DNA from: JAJFIE01 sp964344255
Lineage (GTDB): Bacteria > Pseudomonadota > Alphaproteobacteria > Rhodospirillales > Casp-alpha2
Length of the DNA stretch: 64,000 nt
Direction of reading: 5' to 3'
NCBI GenBank assembly: GCA_964344255.1
Contig: CAYFMQ010000002.1
Span: 202,418-266,417 of the forward strand
Positions within the stretch are counted from its first letter, which is position 1, and every line of letters starts with the position of its first letter. Below are positions 9,049 to 17,478 of the stretch, in pieces. A program made the translations under genes and the position numbers. Below the pieces are notes generated by a model. The model saw nothing but the letters and a program-made list of their open reading frames with translations. It did no database searches and was not told the DNA's origin.

Positions 9049-9735
9049 TTACAGGCTTTCATTCGTCAGTTGCGCTTCCGGTTCCTTTGTCTGGTCGGTC
9101 TCATAGCGCTGGATGGAGCGAATGAGATAAGCGCCGTCAGCCGTGTGGCCCGAACGGCCCTCAATCAGATCATGGGGTTCCGCCAACATGGCGCCGAAGT
9201 TCATGGCGGTCGCACAGCCGAAATTGCTGTGAACCTGGTTGTCGAAGGAGCCGCGGGCCGATTTCGTCCAGTCAGGGCAGCCGGGCAATGTCACAAGGTA
9301 ACGGTCAACCAGAATCCTGACCCTGTCCGTTTCCATCCCGTCCACTTCCGGTGACCAGATGATGTTGTCGAGGCGAACATTCTGGCTGTTCAAAACCATT
9401 TGCACGGCATTGACCCTGGCGGAGGTCAACAACGTCATATCGCCATTGCCGAAAAGCATCAGGTTGACCCGGTCATACTTACCGATCGACATGCGATTGA
9501 TATAACCGACGATCCGCTCCGATTCCTCGGTTGAAAGCGACATGGAACCGGCCGCGAAGACGGCATCCGTGCCATAGGTGTATTCCTGCGCCGAAACCGT
9601 TTTCGGCGTCGCCTGGTAATCTTTCAGTTCAGGATACAGACCGGAACAGCCGCTCAGGAAAATACCGCCGACAATAACCGCACTGATAATGATCATGCTG
9701 CGGAACAGGGTTTTTACGTAAGTATTGTTACTCAT
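9049..9735 (-). CDS. cpaD: CpaD-family pilus lipoprotein
   Basis: This 228-residue protein has a lipoprotein leader (SMIIISAVIVGGIFLSGCSG) and the conserved CpaD C-terminal signature LPGCPDWTK followed by NFGCATAMNFGAMLAEPHDLIEGR. CpaD acts with the CpaC secretin in the outer membrane. Three consecutive ATG codons are present. AGGAG is directly against the first, so the third (9735) has the best spacing and was chosen. It is 18 bases downstream of cpaC. Confidence 0.92.
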   Translation of the reverse strand: MSNNTYVKTLFRSMIIISAVIVGGIFLSGCSGLYPELKDYQATPKTVSAQEYTYGTDAVFAAGSMSLSTEESERIVGYINRMSIGKYDRVNLMLFGNGDMTLLTSARVNAVQMVLNSQNVRLDNIIWSPEVDGMETDRVRILVDRYLVTLPGCPDWTKSARGSFDNQVHSNFGCATAMNFGAMLAEPHDLIEGRSGHTADGAYLIRSIQRYETDQTKEPEAQLTNESL

Positions 9736-9753
9736 CATCATTCTCCTGACGGC

Positions 9754-11142
9754 TCATTCATCGACCACGAACCCGACAGGGCCGATGAGGCTTGATCCAC
9801 GACCATCTATCGTTACGGGTTGGCCTGCGCTGTCGGCCTGAACGTGCGTGCCGCTGTTAAGCAGCCTTTCCTCATCGTTTGGGGGATTGTATTCATCCAC
9901 CGGCGTTGACAGCTTCCGCGCCGTGACGGGCTTGACCAAATAGGGCGTCACGATCAGGACCAGTTCGGATTCTTCGCGCTGGAACCGGTCCGAACGGAAC
10001 AAGGCGCCCAGGACGGGGATATCGCCCAGGCCCGGGAATTTGGATATGTCGTGGGTCGTGTTGTTTTGGATCAGTCCCGCGATGGCGAAGCTCTGGCCGC
10101 TTCCCAGTTCGACGGTTGTTTCGGCGCGCCGCGTCGTCAGTGACGGGATTTCATATCCGCCCAGCGACACGCTGTTTGTATTGGACAATTGGCTGACCTC
10201 GGGATTGACATGCAGGTTAACGCGGTCCGTGCCGATCAATGTCGGCGTAAAAGCGAGCGAAATACCGAATTTCTTGAACTCGATCGTCGGGCCGTCATCA
10301 CCGGGAACCAAGATGGGGAATTCCCCGCCGGCCAGGAAGCTGGCCGTTTCACCCGACATTGCCGTCAGGTTCGGCTCGGCGAGAATGGAGATCATACCTT
10401 CGTCTTCCAGGGCGTCGAGAACGGCATTGATGTCGAACGCGCCAAGCGCTCCGCCCAGGGAGAAAGTATTCTGCGTCAGCGATGACGCCAGGGGATTGCT
10501 GACCAGCATGCCGAGCGTAATGCCGCCGCCGGTGCCGGCAAGGCTCCAGTTAAAGCCTATCTGTTTATCGATATCGCGGGATACCTCGGCGACGCGCACC
10601 CGGAGGTTGATCTGGTTCGGCGCCGTAACGCCGACACGCATTAAAACCTTTTCAGGCTCGCCTGTCATCTCCAGCGCCATGCGGTAGAGGTTTTCCACGA
10701 TAGACGCCGATTCGACGTATCCTTCCAGGACAATCGTGCCGTCCATACTGCGCGCTACGACGTCCGCATCCGGATACAACTCATGTATCGTCTGCTGCAG
10801 ACGCGACAGGTTATGCGTTACCTGAATGTCCACGTTGGCGAGAATGTTCTCGTTTCCATCGACGGCGAACAGGGTCGTGTCGCCGGGCTGCTTGGCGAAC
10901 ACATAGATCAACCGGGGTGACTTGACCTGAACGTCGGCAATAGAGGGGTCCGATACGAAAACGGTCGTCGCCGGACGTGACAGGCGCAAAAGCTCGCCAC
11001 GGCGGACCTCCAGGGACAGGTGAGAGCTGTCAACCGACACGATCTCCTGGGCTTCTACCCATTTGGCGGCAGGCAATTGACCGAAAACCAGGACAAACCC
11101 GACGGCCAACAAGGTGGCAATTTTATTTAATTTGCAGTTCAT
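9754..11142 (-). CDS. cpaC: Tad pilus secretin CpaC/RcpA
   Basis: This 462-residue outer-membrane secretin has an N-terminal signal peptide (about 1-31), a pilus-assembly N-domain that begins near residue 38 (SLEVRRGELLRLSRPATTVFVSDPSIADV), a BON/N1-like segment (LQQTIHELYPDADVVARSMDGTIVLEGYVES) and the secretin beta-domain with VELGSGQSFAIAGLIQNN and KFPGLGDIPVLGALFRSDRFQREESELVLIVTPYLVKP. It is the pore through which the Flp fibre exits. A ribosome binding site AGGA precedes the ATG at 11142. Confidence 0.95.
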   Translation of the reverse strand: MNCKLNKIATLLAVGFVLVFGQLPAAKWVEAQEIVSVDSSHLSLEVRRGELLRLSRPATTVFVSDPSIADVQVKSPRLIYVFAKQPGDTTLFAVDGNENILANVDIQVTHNLSRLQQTIHELYPDADVVARSMDGTIVLEGYVESASIVENLYRMALEMTGEPEKVLMRVGVTAPNQINLRVRVAEVSRDIDKQIGFNWSLAGTGGGITLGMLVSNPLASSLTQNTFSLGGALGAFDINAVLDALEDEGMISILAEPNLTAMSGETASFLAGGEFPILVPGDDGPTIEFKKFGISLAFTPTLIGTDRVNLHVNPEVSQLSNTNSVSLGGYEIPSLTTRRAETTVELGSGQSFAIAGLIQNNTTHDISKFPGLGDIPVLGALFRSDRFQREESELVLIVTPYLVKPVTARKLSTPVDEYNPPNDEERLLNSGTHVQADSAGQPVTIDGRGSSLIGPVGFVVDE

Positions 11143-11158
11143 CTTTTTTTCCTAATGG

Positions 11159-12169
11159 CTAAAACGCCACGGTCTCCGACTTATCGGCGCGAAGGACGAC
11201 AACCCTCGACGACCTGACGGTATTTTTGTGACTGTGCCCACCACCCAGGCGCAAACGCGGATCTTTGCGTGCGGCCAGGATGTCGACATCAATTGTGTAA
11301 CTGGGCTCTGTACGAACTGCCTGTAAAACTGGGGTTTCTTTTTCGCCTGATACGACTGTCAGACCACAGGACGGCGAATGATCATGTTTACTCTCTTCAT
11401 TGGTTTCCGCCGCATCCAATAATTGTTCTTCGTTGCCCGCCTTGTCGGCTTCAACGCCAACATGGCTGAGGCTATTGAGACTCAGGGAGAGGGCACCCAT
11501 CTGGAGCGCAATGGCAACCGTTTCCGCCTGCTTGGGTGTGACTTCCAGCGTTGCCGTCTTGGCAACTGAAGCGACGCCTTCAACATTTTCGGCGGCCTGG
11601 TCAATCGCCAGTACCCTGACACAGGTCAGGACCGTTTCACTCAGGTACCGGGTCTGTTTCTTGTCGCCAGATTTCAGGTCGAACTTCATCGTCAGCAGAA
11701 CGTCGACCCGGTCGCCGGGGAAGATAAATCCCGAAATTCCTGTTGTTGCATTAACGGGGACCGAAACAGCCCGTGCGCCGGGTTCCAGAACGGCAGCCAG
11801 GAAACCGCGCTCGCCCGGATAAACGACGAGAGATTCGGAAAACGGCTGGCCGGCCACCAGGTTCGCGCGCACGACGGCGCCACTGAAGTCCTCAATGGCC
11901 ATTTCATCTTCCTGGATGTAGGCGTCGACGACGCTGTCTTCCGGCCAGGGCAGCCATTCCATGTCTTCGGGCTTGAGGAATGTTCCGGCCGCCGCATCGC
12001 GTGTTGCAACCAGGACTTTACCGACGTCCAGCGTGACTTGCGGTATTTTTGCTTCGGCCTCGGCCGCCATATCCGCCCGCTCGGACGCCAGCCATTGACG
12101 CGTGAACATGGCTGTCGCGGTTGAAACCGCAAGGGCGAGAGAAATAAGAATGATGTTTCTGAGTACCAT
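11159..12169 (-). CDS. cpaB: Pilus assembly protein CpaB/RcpC
   Basis: This 336-residue protein has an N-terminal signal or anchor segment (NIILISLALAVSTATAMFTRQ), a SAF domain (VLVATRDAAAGTFLKPEDMEWLPWPEDSV) and the RcpC/CpaB region (GARAVSVPVNATTGISGFIFPGDRVDVLLTM). CpaB is a periplasmic partner of the secretin. Start 12169 has AAGGAG upstream, and this ribosome binding site overlaps the end of cpaA. The longer open frame reaching 12298 runs back through cpaA and is not used. A long acidic and polar insertion precedes the C-terminus (about 260-300). Confidence 0.92.
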   Translation of the reverse strand: MVLRNIILISLALAVSTATAMFTRQWLASERADMAAEAEAKIPQVTLDVGKVLVATRDAAAGTFLKPEDMEWLPWPEDSVVDAYIQEDEMAIEDFSGAVVRANLVAGQPFSESLVVYPGERGFLAAVLEPGARAVSVPVNATTGISGFIFPGDRVDVLLTMKFDLKSGDKKQTRYLSETVLTCVRVLAIDQAAENVEGVASVAKTATLEVTPKQAETVAIALQMGALSLSLNSLSHVGVEADKAGNEEQLLDAAETNEESKHDHSPSCGLTVVSGEKETPVLQAVRTEPSYTIDVDILAARKDPRLRLGGGHSHKNTVRSSRVVVLRADKSETVAF

Positions 12170-12180
12170 GATGCAGCTCC

Positions 12181-12693
12181 TTATGCGCCGGCCAACGAAA
12201 TCAGGCGATAGGCCACATAACCGCCACCGGCCGCGATCGCCACGCCGTAGGGGAGAACCTGATTGGTGATTGCCGCGGATAGACGGACAGCGCCGCAACG
12301 GTGCGCCAGAACGGCGGCCTCAAGCTGCAACCTGGATATCATGAGGATCGCCAGCACGCCGCCGGCGCATGCCGTGACCAGCAGGAACGGGGAAATCAAG
12401 GCCGGCCCGGCCCACAGGGAAACAATGGCCAGCATCTTGACGTCACCGGCGCCGAGAACGCCTTTTGAAAACAGCACAAACCCGATAAGCAAAACGCACA
12501 GGGCGATTCCGAACGACATCAGGAAATCCGGCATGACGGGCGTAAAGGAAAGATAAAGGGGATAAAGAATAAGCAGGATTGCGTTGTCACGATTGGAAAT
12601 CCGCAAGGACAGAAGATCGCTGAGCGCCGCCTTCAGCATGATTACCATGAAAGCGCTAACGATAATCAGATAAGGGACGATTGGGTCCAGCAT
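12181..12693 (-). CDS. cpaA: Prepilin peptidase CpaA (TadV)
   Basis: This 170-residue polytopic type IV prepilin peptidase cleaves the Flp prepilin leader. Both active-site aspartates are recognisable: one in KAALSDLLSLRISN (about residue 26) and one in the conserved GxGD motif GAGDVKMLAIVSLWAGP (about residues 76-79). The length fits the short TadV/CpaA class, which lacks the methylase domain. It is separated from flp by a strong terminator, so it should be expressed at a lower level than the pilin. Confidence 0.92.
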   Translation of the reverse strand: MLDPIVPYLIIVSAFMVIMLKAALSDLLSLRISNRDNAILLILYPLYLSFTPVMPDFLMSFGIALCVLLIGFVLFSKGVLGAGDVKMLAIVSLWAGPALISPFLLVTACAGGVLAILMISRLQLEAAVLAHRCGAVRLSAAITNQVLPYGVAIAAGGGYVAYRLISLAGA

Positions 12694-12718
12694 GTCACAA
12701 TCCTGTATGAGTTCATTT

Positions 12719-12761
12719 CCAAAAAAAAGAGCGGGGAGATGAGCAGTCTCTTCCCCCCGCT
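12719..12761 (-). terminator. Rho-independent terminator after flp
   Basis: On the minus strand AGCGGGG and CCCCGCT arms (12755-12761 with 12730-12736) form a GC-rich stem with extra AGA/TCT pairing, followed by a run of eight T. It lies between the pilin gene and cpaA and would give abundant pilin transcript with limited read-through into the assembly genes. Confidence 0.85.
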
Positions 12762-12823
12762 TTAGTTTACTTCACCTGTGGCGCCTGCCTTCGGGCGAAG
12801 CCAAGAAGTTAGTTCAGCTCGAC

Positions 12824-13030
12824 TTACGGGGTGGTGGTTGTGGTGGAGGTCGAGCTGGAGGTTACAGCCGAATCCAGGTGGCCGGAAACGGAAGTAAACA
12901 TGGAATCAAGCGACCCACCCATTGCGGAAAGGGCGCCGATTGCTGCGACGGAAACCAGCGCAGCGATAAGACCGTATTCAATGGCGGTAGCTCCGGATTC
13001 GTCTTTAAGAAATTTTTTGATCGTCAACAT
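12824..13030 (-). CDS. flp: Flp/Fap-type major pilin
   Basis: This 68-residue prepilin has the short basic leader MLTIKKFLKDESG followed by ATAIEYGLIAALVSVAAIGA. Cleavage by CpaA should fall after Gly13, leaving Glu at +5 and Tyr at +6 as in Flp pilins. The C-terminus is a Ser/Thr-rich tail (SSSTSTTTTTP), a possible target for surface modification. AAGGAG lies seven bases upstream of the ATG. It is the first gene of the minus-strand cpa operon. Confidence 0.96.
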   Translation of the reverse strand: MLTIKKFLKDESGATAIEYGLIAALVSVAAIGALSAMGGSLDSMFTSVSGHLDSAVTSSSTSTTTTTP

Positions 13031-13212
13031 AGTCTTGCTCCTTGATTACACCGACGACCGAACCCGGCCGTCTTTCAAGTATTATTGAAACTCAAAATAC
13101 AATAATACGCAAAAGTTTTATTTGTTTTTACATTGTTATGGAAAAGTATATATTTTAAATAAAAAATAGATAAAATTTTATATAAATAAAAATGTAGTAA
13201 TTACAAATAATT
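13031..13212 (-). promoter_or_regulatory. flp upstream region with TTTCAA dyad
   Basis: No gene is present here. The part from about 13081 to 13212 is extremely AT-rich, unlike the rest of the window. An inverted repeat TTTCAA-N6-TTGAAA lies at 13073-13090, about 43-60 bases upstream of the flp start codon, and is a candidate operator. The flp promoter should lie in this segment, but the exact -35 and -10 elements cannot be fixed by eye. Confidence 0.5.
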
Positions 13213-13213
13213 A

Positions 13214-13243
13214 CCCACACCCTTCACGCCTGGAGGGTGTGGG
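13214..13243 (-). terminator. Stem-loop after the TadG-like gene
   Basis: CCCACACCCT (13214-13223) and AGGGTGTGGG (13234-13243) form a perfect 10-base-pair stem with a 10-base loop. On the minus strand it follows the TadG-like stop by 35 bases and is followed by the AT-rich TAATTATTTGT. The tail is not a clean T-run, so termination is likely but not certain. Confidence 0.65.
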
Positions 13244-13278
13244 CTAGAAGACCTTGGCAAGAAGCTTTTACTTGTTCG

Positions 13279-14463
13279 TTACTGCACCAAAACAGCCGCC
13301 TGGTTAGGCGTCGCATTTCTTATTGCAGGGTCATAAGGATTAAAGTCGAGTTTGGCATTCTGGCCGATATGAATGTTATCACCGGCAGTGAATGACGCAG
13401 AAAAAGCGCCAATGTCCTGGCCGATCACGATGTCTTTTCCGGCAACGATATCAACACCCGATATAACGCCATCCTGACCGAACTTTACGTCCCCTGTGGC
13501 AATAACGCCCAGCGACACGTCACCGGTGTCGATATCGCCCGTATTGACGAGGCTGGCGTCCTGGCCGAACTGGATATTGCCCCTGACCAGGATCAGTACA
13601 TTTTTTGCCATATTGTATTTATTGATGTTGATACTCTGATCAACAATATAGACGGTGCCCTCGACCAGTATGTCCGGGAGGTCGGATCCACTGACAACAT
13701 TGGTCATTCCGGGCACCGTCGTTGTGCCGGATTCGATATCATTGATATAGGCTTCCAGGTCATAAGAACGTTCGGGAAGCTTATCGATGACAATAAGGGC
13801 GTCATCGGGATAAATTGCATTTTGCCCGAAGATAATCCGATCAAGGCTGAGTGCACCGATCTGGGCGCCGTTTTCGATGAGAGCATCCTGGCCGAACTTC
13901 ACCCCTTCCCGGCCGTACATGCAGAAACCGGAAAGACTGGCGTCCTGGCCGAAAATCACCTTGCCGCCGGCGGTGCCGCCGGCGTTAAAGCAGTCCGCCG
14001 GCATCAGCATGGCAACGGCGCTTGCCGTCAGATCCTGATTGATGAATCCCAACAACTGACCCAGTGAAAACGTCACCGGATTGTTGTTGGCGGCCGATCG
14101 CCGGGTCGTGACGCGAACCGCGTTGATGTCCGCCGCAACGGTTGTCGGCTGGAACGTTCGCAAAACTTCGTCCCATTCGCCAAATTCGATATCATTTTCA
14201 TTGAGAACGGCGCCGTGCCTGGACACAGGCATGTTCTGGGTGGAATAGTCGAGCGCAATCTGTGTGGCTGCGGGCCGATCCACGATCATGGCCGATGCTG
14301 CGAGAGCGGACGAGTCCGCCGTTACCTGCAATTCTTTCTGCATCATGCGGAGGTGGCCGAAATCGATGGCCAACCCCGTGGCGCCGAACAGGACGGTCGC
14401 CGAAAATGCGACGTTGATAAGGACGCTGCCCTTGTCTTCGCGAAGAAATGTTGAAATGGACAT
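13279..14463 (-). CDS. TadG-like pilus protein with FGQDA repeat domain
   Basis: The 394-residue product opens like TadG: a short basic N-terminus, a membrane segment (NVAFSATVLFGATGLAIDFG) and the typical RMMQKELQVTADSSALAAS that follows it in TadE/TadG proteins. The prepilin-like Glu at +5 is absent. The C-terminal half carries seven [FI]GQ[DN] motifs, at residues 171, 190, 212, 299, 328, 347 and 366, mostly 19-22 residues apart, suggesting a beta-solenoid instead of the von Willebrand factor A domain of many TadG proteins. It is 5 bases downstream of tadE. The TadG-like N-terminus is clear; the role of the repeat domain is unknown. Confidence 0.8.
   Translation of the reverse strand: MSISTFLREDKGSVLINVAFSATVLFGATGLAIDFGHLRMMQKELQVTADSSALAASAMIVDRPAATQIALDYSTQNMPVSRHGAVLNENDIEFGEWDEVLRTFQPTTVAADINAVRVTTRRSAANNNPVTFSLGQLLGFINQDLTASAVAMLMPADCFNAGGTAGGKVIFGQDASLSGFCMYGREGVKFGQDALIENGAQIGALSLDRIIFGQNAIYPDDALIVIDKLPERSYDLEAYINDIESGTTTVPGMTNVVSGSDLPDILVEGTVYIVDQSININKYNMAKNVLILVRGNIQFGQDASLVNTGDIDTGDVSLGVIATGDVKFGQDGVISGVDIVAGKDIVIGQDIGAFSASFTAGDNIHIGQNAKLDFNPYDPAIRNATPNQAAVLVQ
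13348..13962 (-). repeat. FGQDA amino-acid repeat region
   Basis: Seven copies of the motif hydrophobic-x-[FI]GQ[DN]-[AGI] occur in this coding segment, with start-to-start spacings of 19, 22, 87, 29, 19 and 19 residues. The intervening positions alternate hydrophobic and Gly/Asp residues, as in beta-helical repeats. Confidence 0.75.
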
Positions 14464-14468
14464 GATGG

Positions 14469-14936
14469 TCAGCCCTCCTGCCTCATGAATGTTTCTACTG
14501 AAATCTCAGAGGGCAGGACTGAATTGAAGAAGCCGGTCATGCTGAGGCTCTGAACCGGCGCGCTGATCCGGACGACCACATCCCGGTCGTTGACATTGCT
14601 CGGATCGGGCTCAACGATCGTGACGGTTGAGGTGATATTCCATGAAGACAGGGACGCCTCGGCCTCGGTTTTCGCCTCCGCCGACGTCAGGGTCTGTGTC
14701 GCCACGCCACGGGCGCCACGCTCCGCAGCGGTAAGAATGTTATGGCGCTGGAAGAACAGCCAGGAAAATTCGAAGATGCCCAGCAAAAGCATGATCAGAA
14801 CGGGTAACACCAGGGCGAATTCCACCACGGCGGCGCCATCCTGCTGCTTTTTGAAGCGCGCCACGCTCCTTGCCAATTTCAGGATGACTCCCAGGACCGG
14901 AAAAGGCTGCCACATTGCCGATTGATCGGTGATCAT
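14469..14936 (-). CDS. tadE: TadE-like pseudopilin
   Basis: This protein of about 155 residues has the TadE signature: a basic stretch, then DGAAVVEFALVLPVLIMLLLGIFEFSWLFF with Gly at -1 and Glu at +5 relative to the expected prepilin peptidase cut, followed by RHNILTAAERGARGVATQTL. TadE-type pseudopilins are minor components needed for Tad pilus formation. The ATG at 14936 was chosen; a TTG at 14975 and an ATG at 14915 are in frame, and the ribosome binding site is weak for all. It precedes the TadG-like gene in a two-gene unit. Confidence 0.85.
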   Translation of the reverse strand: MITDQSAMWQPFPVLGVILKLARSVARFKKQQDGAAVVEFALVLPVLIMLLLGIFEFSWLFFQRHNILTAAERGARGVATQTLTSAEAKTEAEASLSSWNITSTVTIVEPDPSNVNDRDVVVRISAPVQSLSMTGFFNSVLPSEISVETFMRQEG

Positions 14937-15032
14937 TGTCTGTTCCGTCCGTCTCCCCCGCGAGTTCTCGATCAAGAAAACCCGCGGACAGTGTCTGTCA
15001 ATTTATCCAGTATGCAGCTGGCTTGCGCTTCT

Positions 15033-15275
15033 TCAGAGACTGAAAACGTCCTGGAAGTCGCTGTACTCGTTCGCCCGGTATTTCGGGCGGTTGATCCATT
15101 GAGCAAAACGTTTGACCAGCTGAATTTGCTTGCGGATGATTTGGAAGGCCCAATTGTCCTTGCCGTTTTTCGCTCCGCCGTAGCCGCAAGTTGACCTCCG
15201 GTAATCAAACCAGAAGAGTGCAAACATTACCGTCAGGCCAAATATTGCGATTGTTCCAATGCCAATATGTTCCAT
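15033..15275 (-). CDS. Small single-pass membrane protein
   Basis: This 80-residue open frame begins with a membrane segment (IGTIAIFGLTVMFALFWFDYRR) and continues into a basic, aromatic tail. It is on the same strand just upstream of tadE and could be an accessory factor of the pilus, or unrelated. I recognise no family. The ribosome binding site is weak and an overlapping reverse frame of similar length exists, so reality of the gene is moderately supported only by its membrane-protein character and position. Confidence 0.45.
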   Translation of the reverse strand: MEHIGIGTIAIFGLTVMFALFWFDYRRSTCGYGGAKNGKDNWAFQIIRKQIQLVKRFAQWINRPKYRANEYSDFQDVFSL

Positions 15276-15451
15276 CGTTTTCTCGCATTCATTTGCTAAT
15301 GGTTACCCAAGCGGGATTATGACCATTTAACCATTTCTTAACGGATTGCGCTGTGACGCGGGACACAGGTGGGAATGAAATCCCTGAACGTTGTTGTATG
15401 CGTTCTCTTCCCGGAGAATTTCTTGCCCGGAAATACATGGGAAAGATGGAA

Positions 15452-16270
15452 CTAACTGCCAGCCCACATGTGTTCGTACTCAAGCATGTCCAGTGCTTCC
15501 CTGTATTCAGGGTGGTCTGAAAAACGATCGAATATCATTTTTTCCGGCATTGTGCGCCCGGGGGATATGGTGGTTTTGTCCCGGTTTTCATTATCGCCCG
15601 AAATGGCCGTAAACGATTGCCATTTGGTTTTGTAGTCCGGATCGAATGCGACGTTCAGGGAGTCGCATAGCCTATGCAGTTCCCTATCAGGGGCTTCCAG
15701 AAAATCTTCATAGCGAACATACGTCTTATCGATGATCTTCTTCGTGAAGGCGCCGTACCCTTTCAGGAACACAGGGATGGATAAGGCCTCATAATTCCCG
15801 CCATGCACGTAGTTTATGATGCTCTCATACTGCATGACGGGGTGGCGCACGATGGCGGCTTCAAGCAGCGTGTACGAACCGGCCAGGGAATCGCCCGTCG
15901 ATAGTTCGTAGGAAGGCTCGATAAGGTCCACCCCGAGAAAATCAAGGTACGTCCAGTCACGGATGACAAGGCTCTTGCCGTTTCGACGAAGATCATCCCG
16001 TATAATTTCGATGTTTCTGGGAAAGCTGAAATAGTCCTCGTCCGGGATTCGGTCGATATCGACACCTTCCAGATAGCCGTGAACAGCCTGCATTTGCAGG
16101 AGAGGACTGAGCCTGAAATTCGGGTCCTTTACCTGTAATCCCCGGGCGTTAGCTTCACTCAAAAGCAAAAACCGGGAATCCATGCTGGCTAGGCATCTCA
16201 GGATGATCGTCCCGCCACATCTGGGCAGGTTGTAGATCAACCGGATTGTCGACTCATCTGATGTATCCAT
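15452..16270 (-). CDS. Sulfotransferase-like protein
   Basis: The 272-residue product starts IRLIYNLPRCGGTIILRCLASM, which resembles the 5'-phosphosulfate-binding loop of PAPS-dependent sulfotransferases (residues 16-22) with Cys-Gly in place of the usual Ser-Gly. A Leu-rich region with AAIVRHPVMQYESII (about 140-155) could correspond to the 3'-phosphate-binding RxP motif, and YVRYEDFLEAPDRELHRLCDSLNV matches the late motif that often follows in this family. It is cytoplasmic. It lies next to glycosyltransferase genes on the opposite strand. Substrate unknown. Confidence 0.65.
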   Translation of the reverse strand: MDTSDESTIRLIYNLPRCGGTIILRCLASMDSRFLLLSEANARGLQVKDPNFRLSPLLQMQAVHGYLEGVDIDRIPDEDYFSFPRNIEIIRDDLRRNGKSLVIRDWTYLDFLGVDLIEPSYELSTGDSLAGSYTLLEAAIVRHPVMQYESIINYVHGGNYEALSIPVFLKGYGAFTKKIIDKTYVRYEDFLEAPDRELHRLCDSLNVAFDPDYKTKWQSFTAISGDNENRDKTTISPGRTMPEKMIFDRFSDHPEYREALDMLEYEHMWAGS

Positions 16271-16413
16271 CGGGCAAATATGACATTTGTCCGGGGCAAT
16301 AGAAAGTTAGAGCTCATGGTTATGCACAGATCAAGTTTACGCAAACTTTACCCCTGTCCGCCTAACATGTCCGGACAGTCAAATCCGGAATCATCACAAG
16401 GTGGCGGCAATTT

Positions 16414-17478
16414 ATGAGCAATGAACCGGCTGGTTGCGCCGCGAACTCACCATGGATCGTCATTACGACCATTAACGGCGAGAGCGCCGCTGTCGATAAA
16501 ATGATCGGTCAGCTTGGCGAAAAGTGGTCGATCGTCATCGTCGGGGATCGCAAGACGCCGGATACATGGGCCGGTTTGCCGCTTCATTATCTGTCCATCG
16601 AGCAGCAGTATGATCTTTATGGCGCGTTTGCCCGCGAAGCGCCGCACGATCACTATTGCCGGAAAAACTTCGGATATCTTTACGCCCTGGAAAACGGCGC
16701 CGATTGTATTCTCGAAACGGATGACGACAACATTCCCTACGATTCATTCGGCGCCGGAATTGAGCGCACCGTCTCGGGACGCCACGTGGGCGGCGAGGAC
16801 TGGCTGAATGTCTATAAGCTCTTCACGAACCGGCATATCTGGCCGCGCGGGCTGCCGCTCGATGCAATCGGCAACGGGGGATCGATCCTGTCACCATCCC
16901 TTAGCGCGGACTGTCCGGTTCAACAGTATCTGGCCGATGCGGACCCGGATGTGGACGCGATCTATCGGCTGGTATTCCCTGACGAGGCCGTCGATTTCGA
17001 TCCGGCCGCCAAGCCCGTGATCGTCGATGCGGGAACGTGGATTCCATTCAATTCCCAGAACACCGTCTTTTTCCGCGACGCCTTTCCGCTTTTGTATCTG
17101 CCGCACCACGTGACGTTCCGCATGACGGACATCTGGCGGTCGCTTGTCGCGCAACGATCCCTGTGGCTTACCGGCAAGCCGATAGCGTTTCACACCGCCA
17201 CCGTAAGACAGGAACGGAACGCCCATGACCTGCTTCGCGATTTCGAAGACGAAGTACCCGGCTATGTCAATAACCGGCGGATTGCGGAAATACTGTCGCA
17301 GACTGGGACCGGCGAACAGGGCTCCGGGACCGGCGACATTATGGAGATCGTCCAACGGTTATGGCGCTCTCTCATCGATGAAGGGATTATCCCGGAGAAC
17401 GAGCGTCCATTGCTCGATGCATGGTATGCTCGGCTGAGCAAGACCTGGACGCCCGGACAGAACAGGGAATCATCATGA
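16414..17478 (+). CDS. STELLO-type (DUF288) glycosyltransferase
   Basis: The 354-residue protein begins with WIVITTINGESAAVDKM and WSIVIVGDRKTPD, and contains HYCRKNFGYLYALENGADCILETDDDN, a combination typical of the DUF288/STELLO glycosyltransferase family. The DDD cluster would bind the metal and nucleotide sugar. No signal peptide or membrane helix is present, so it acts in the cytoplasm. AAGGTGG precedes the ATG. The stop codon overlaps the start of the next glycosyltransferase gene (ATGA), so the two are probably co-translated and act on the same glycan. Confidence 0.75.
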   Translation: MSNEPAGCAANSPWIVITTINGESAAVDKMIGQLGEKWSIVIVGDRKTPDTWAGLPLHYLSIEQQYDLYGAFAREAPHDHYCRKNFGYLYALENGADCILETDDDNIPYDSFGAGIERTVSGRHVGGEDWLNVYKLFTNRHIWPRGLPLDAIGNGGSILSPSLSADCPVQQYLADADPDVDAIYRLVFPDEAVDFDPAAKPVIVDAGTWIPFNSQNTVFFRDAFPLLYLPHHVTFRMTDIWRSLVAQRSLWLTGKPIAFHTATVRQERNAHDLLRDFEDEVPGYVNNRRIAEILSQTGTGEQGSGTGDIMEIVQRLWRSLIDEGIIPENERPLLDAWYARLSKTWTPGQNRESS

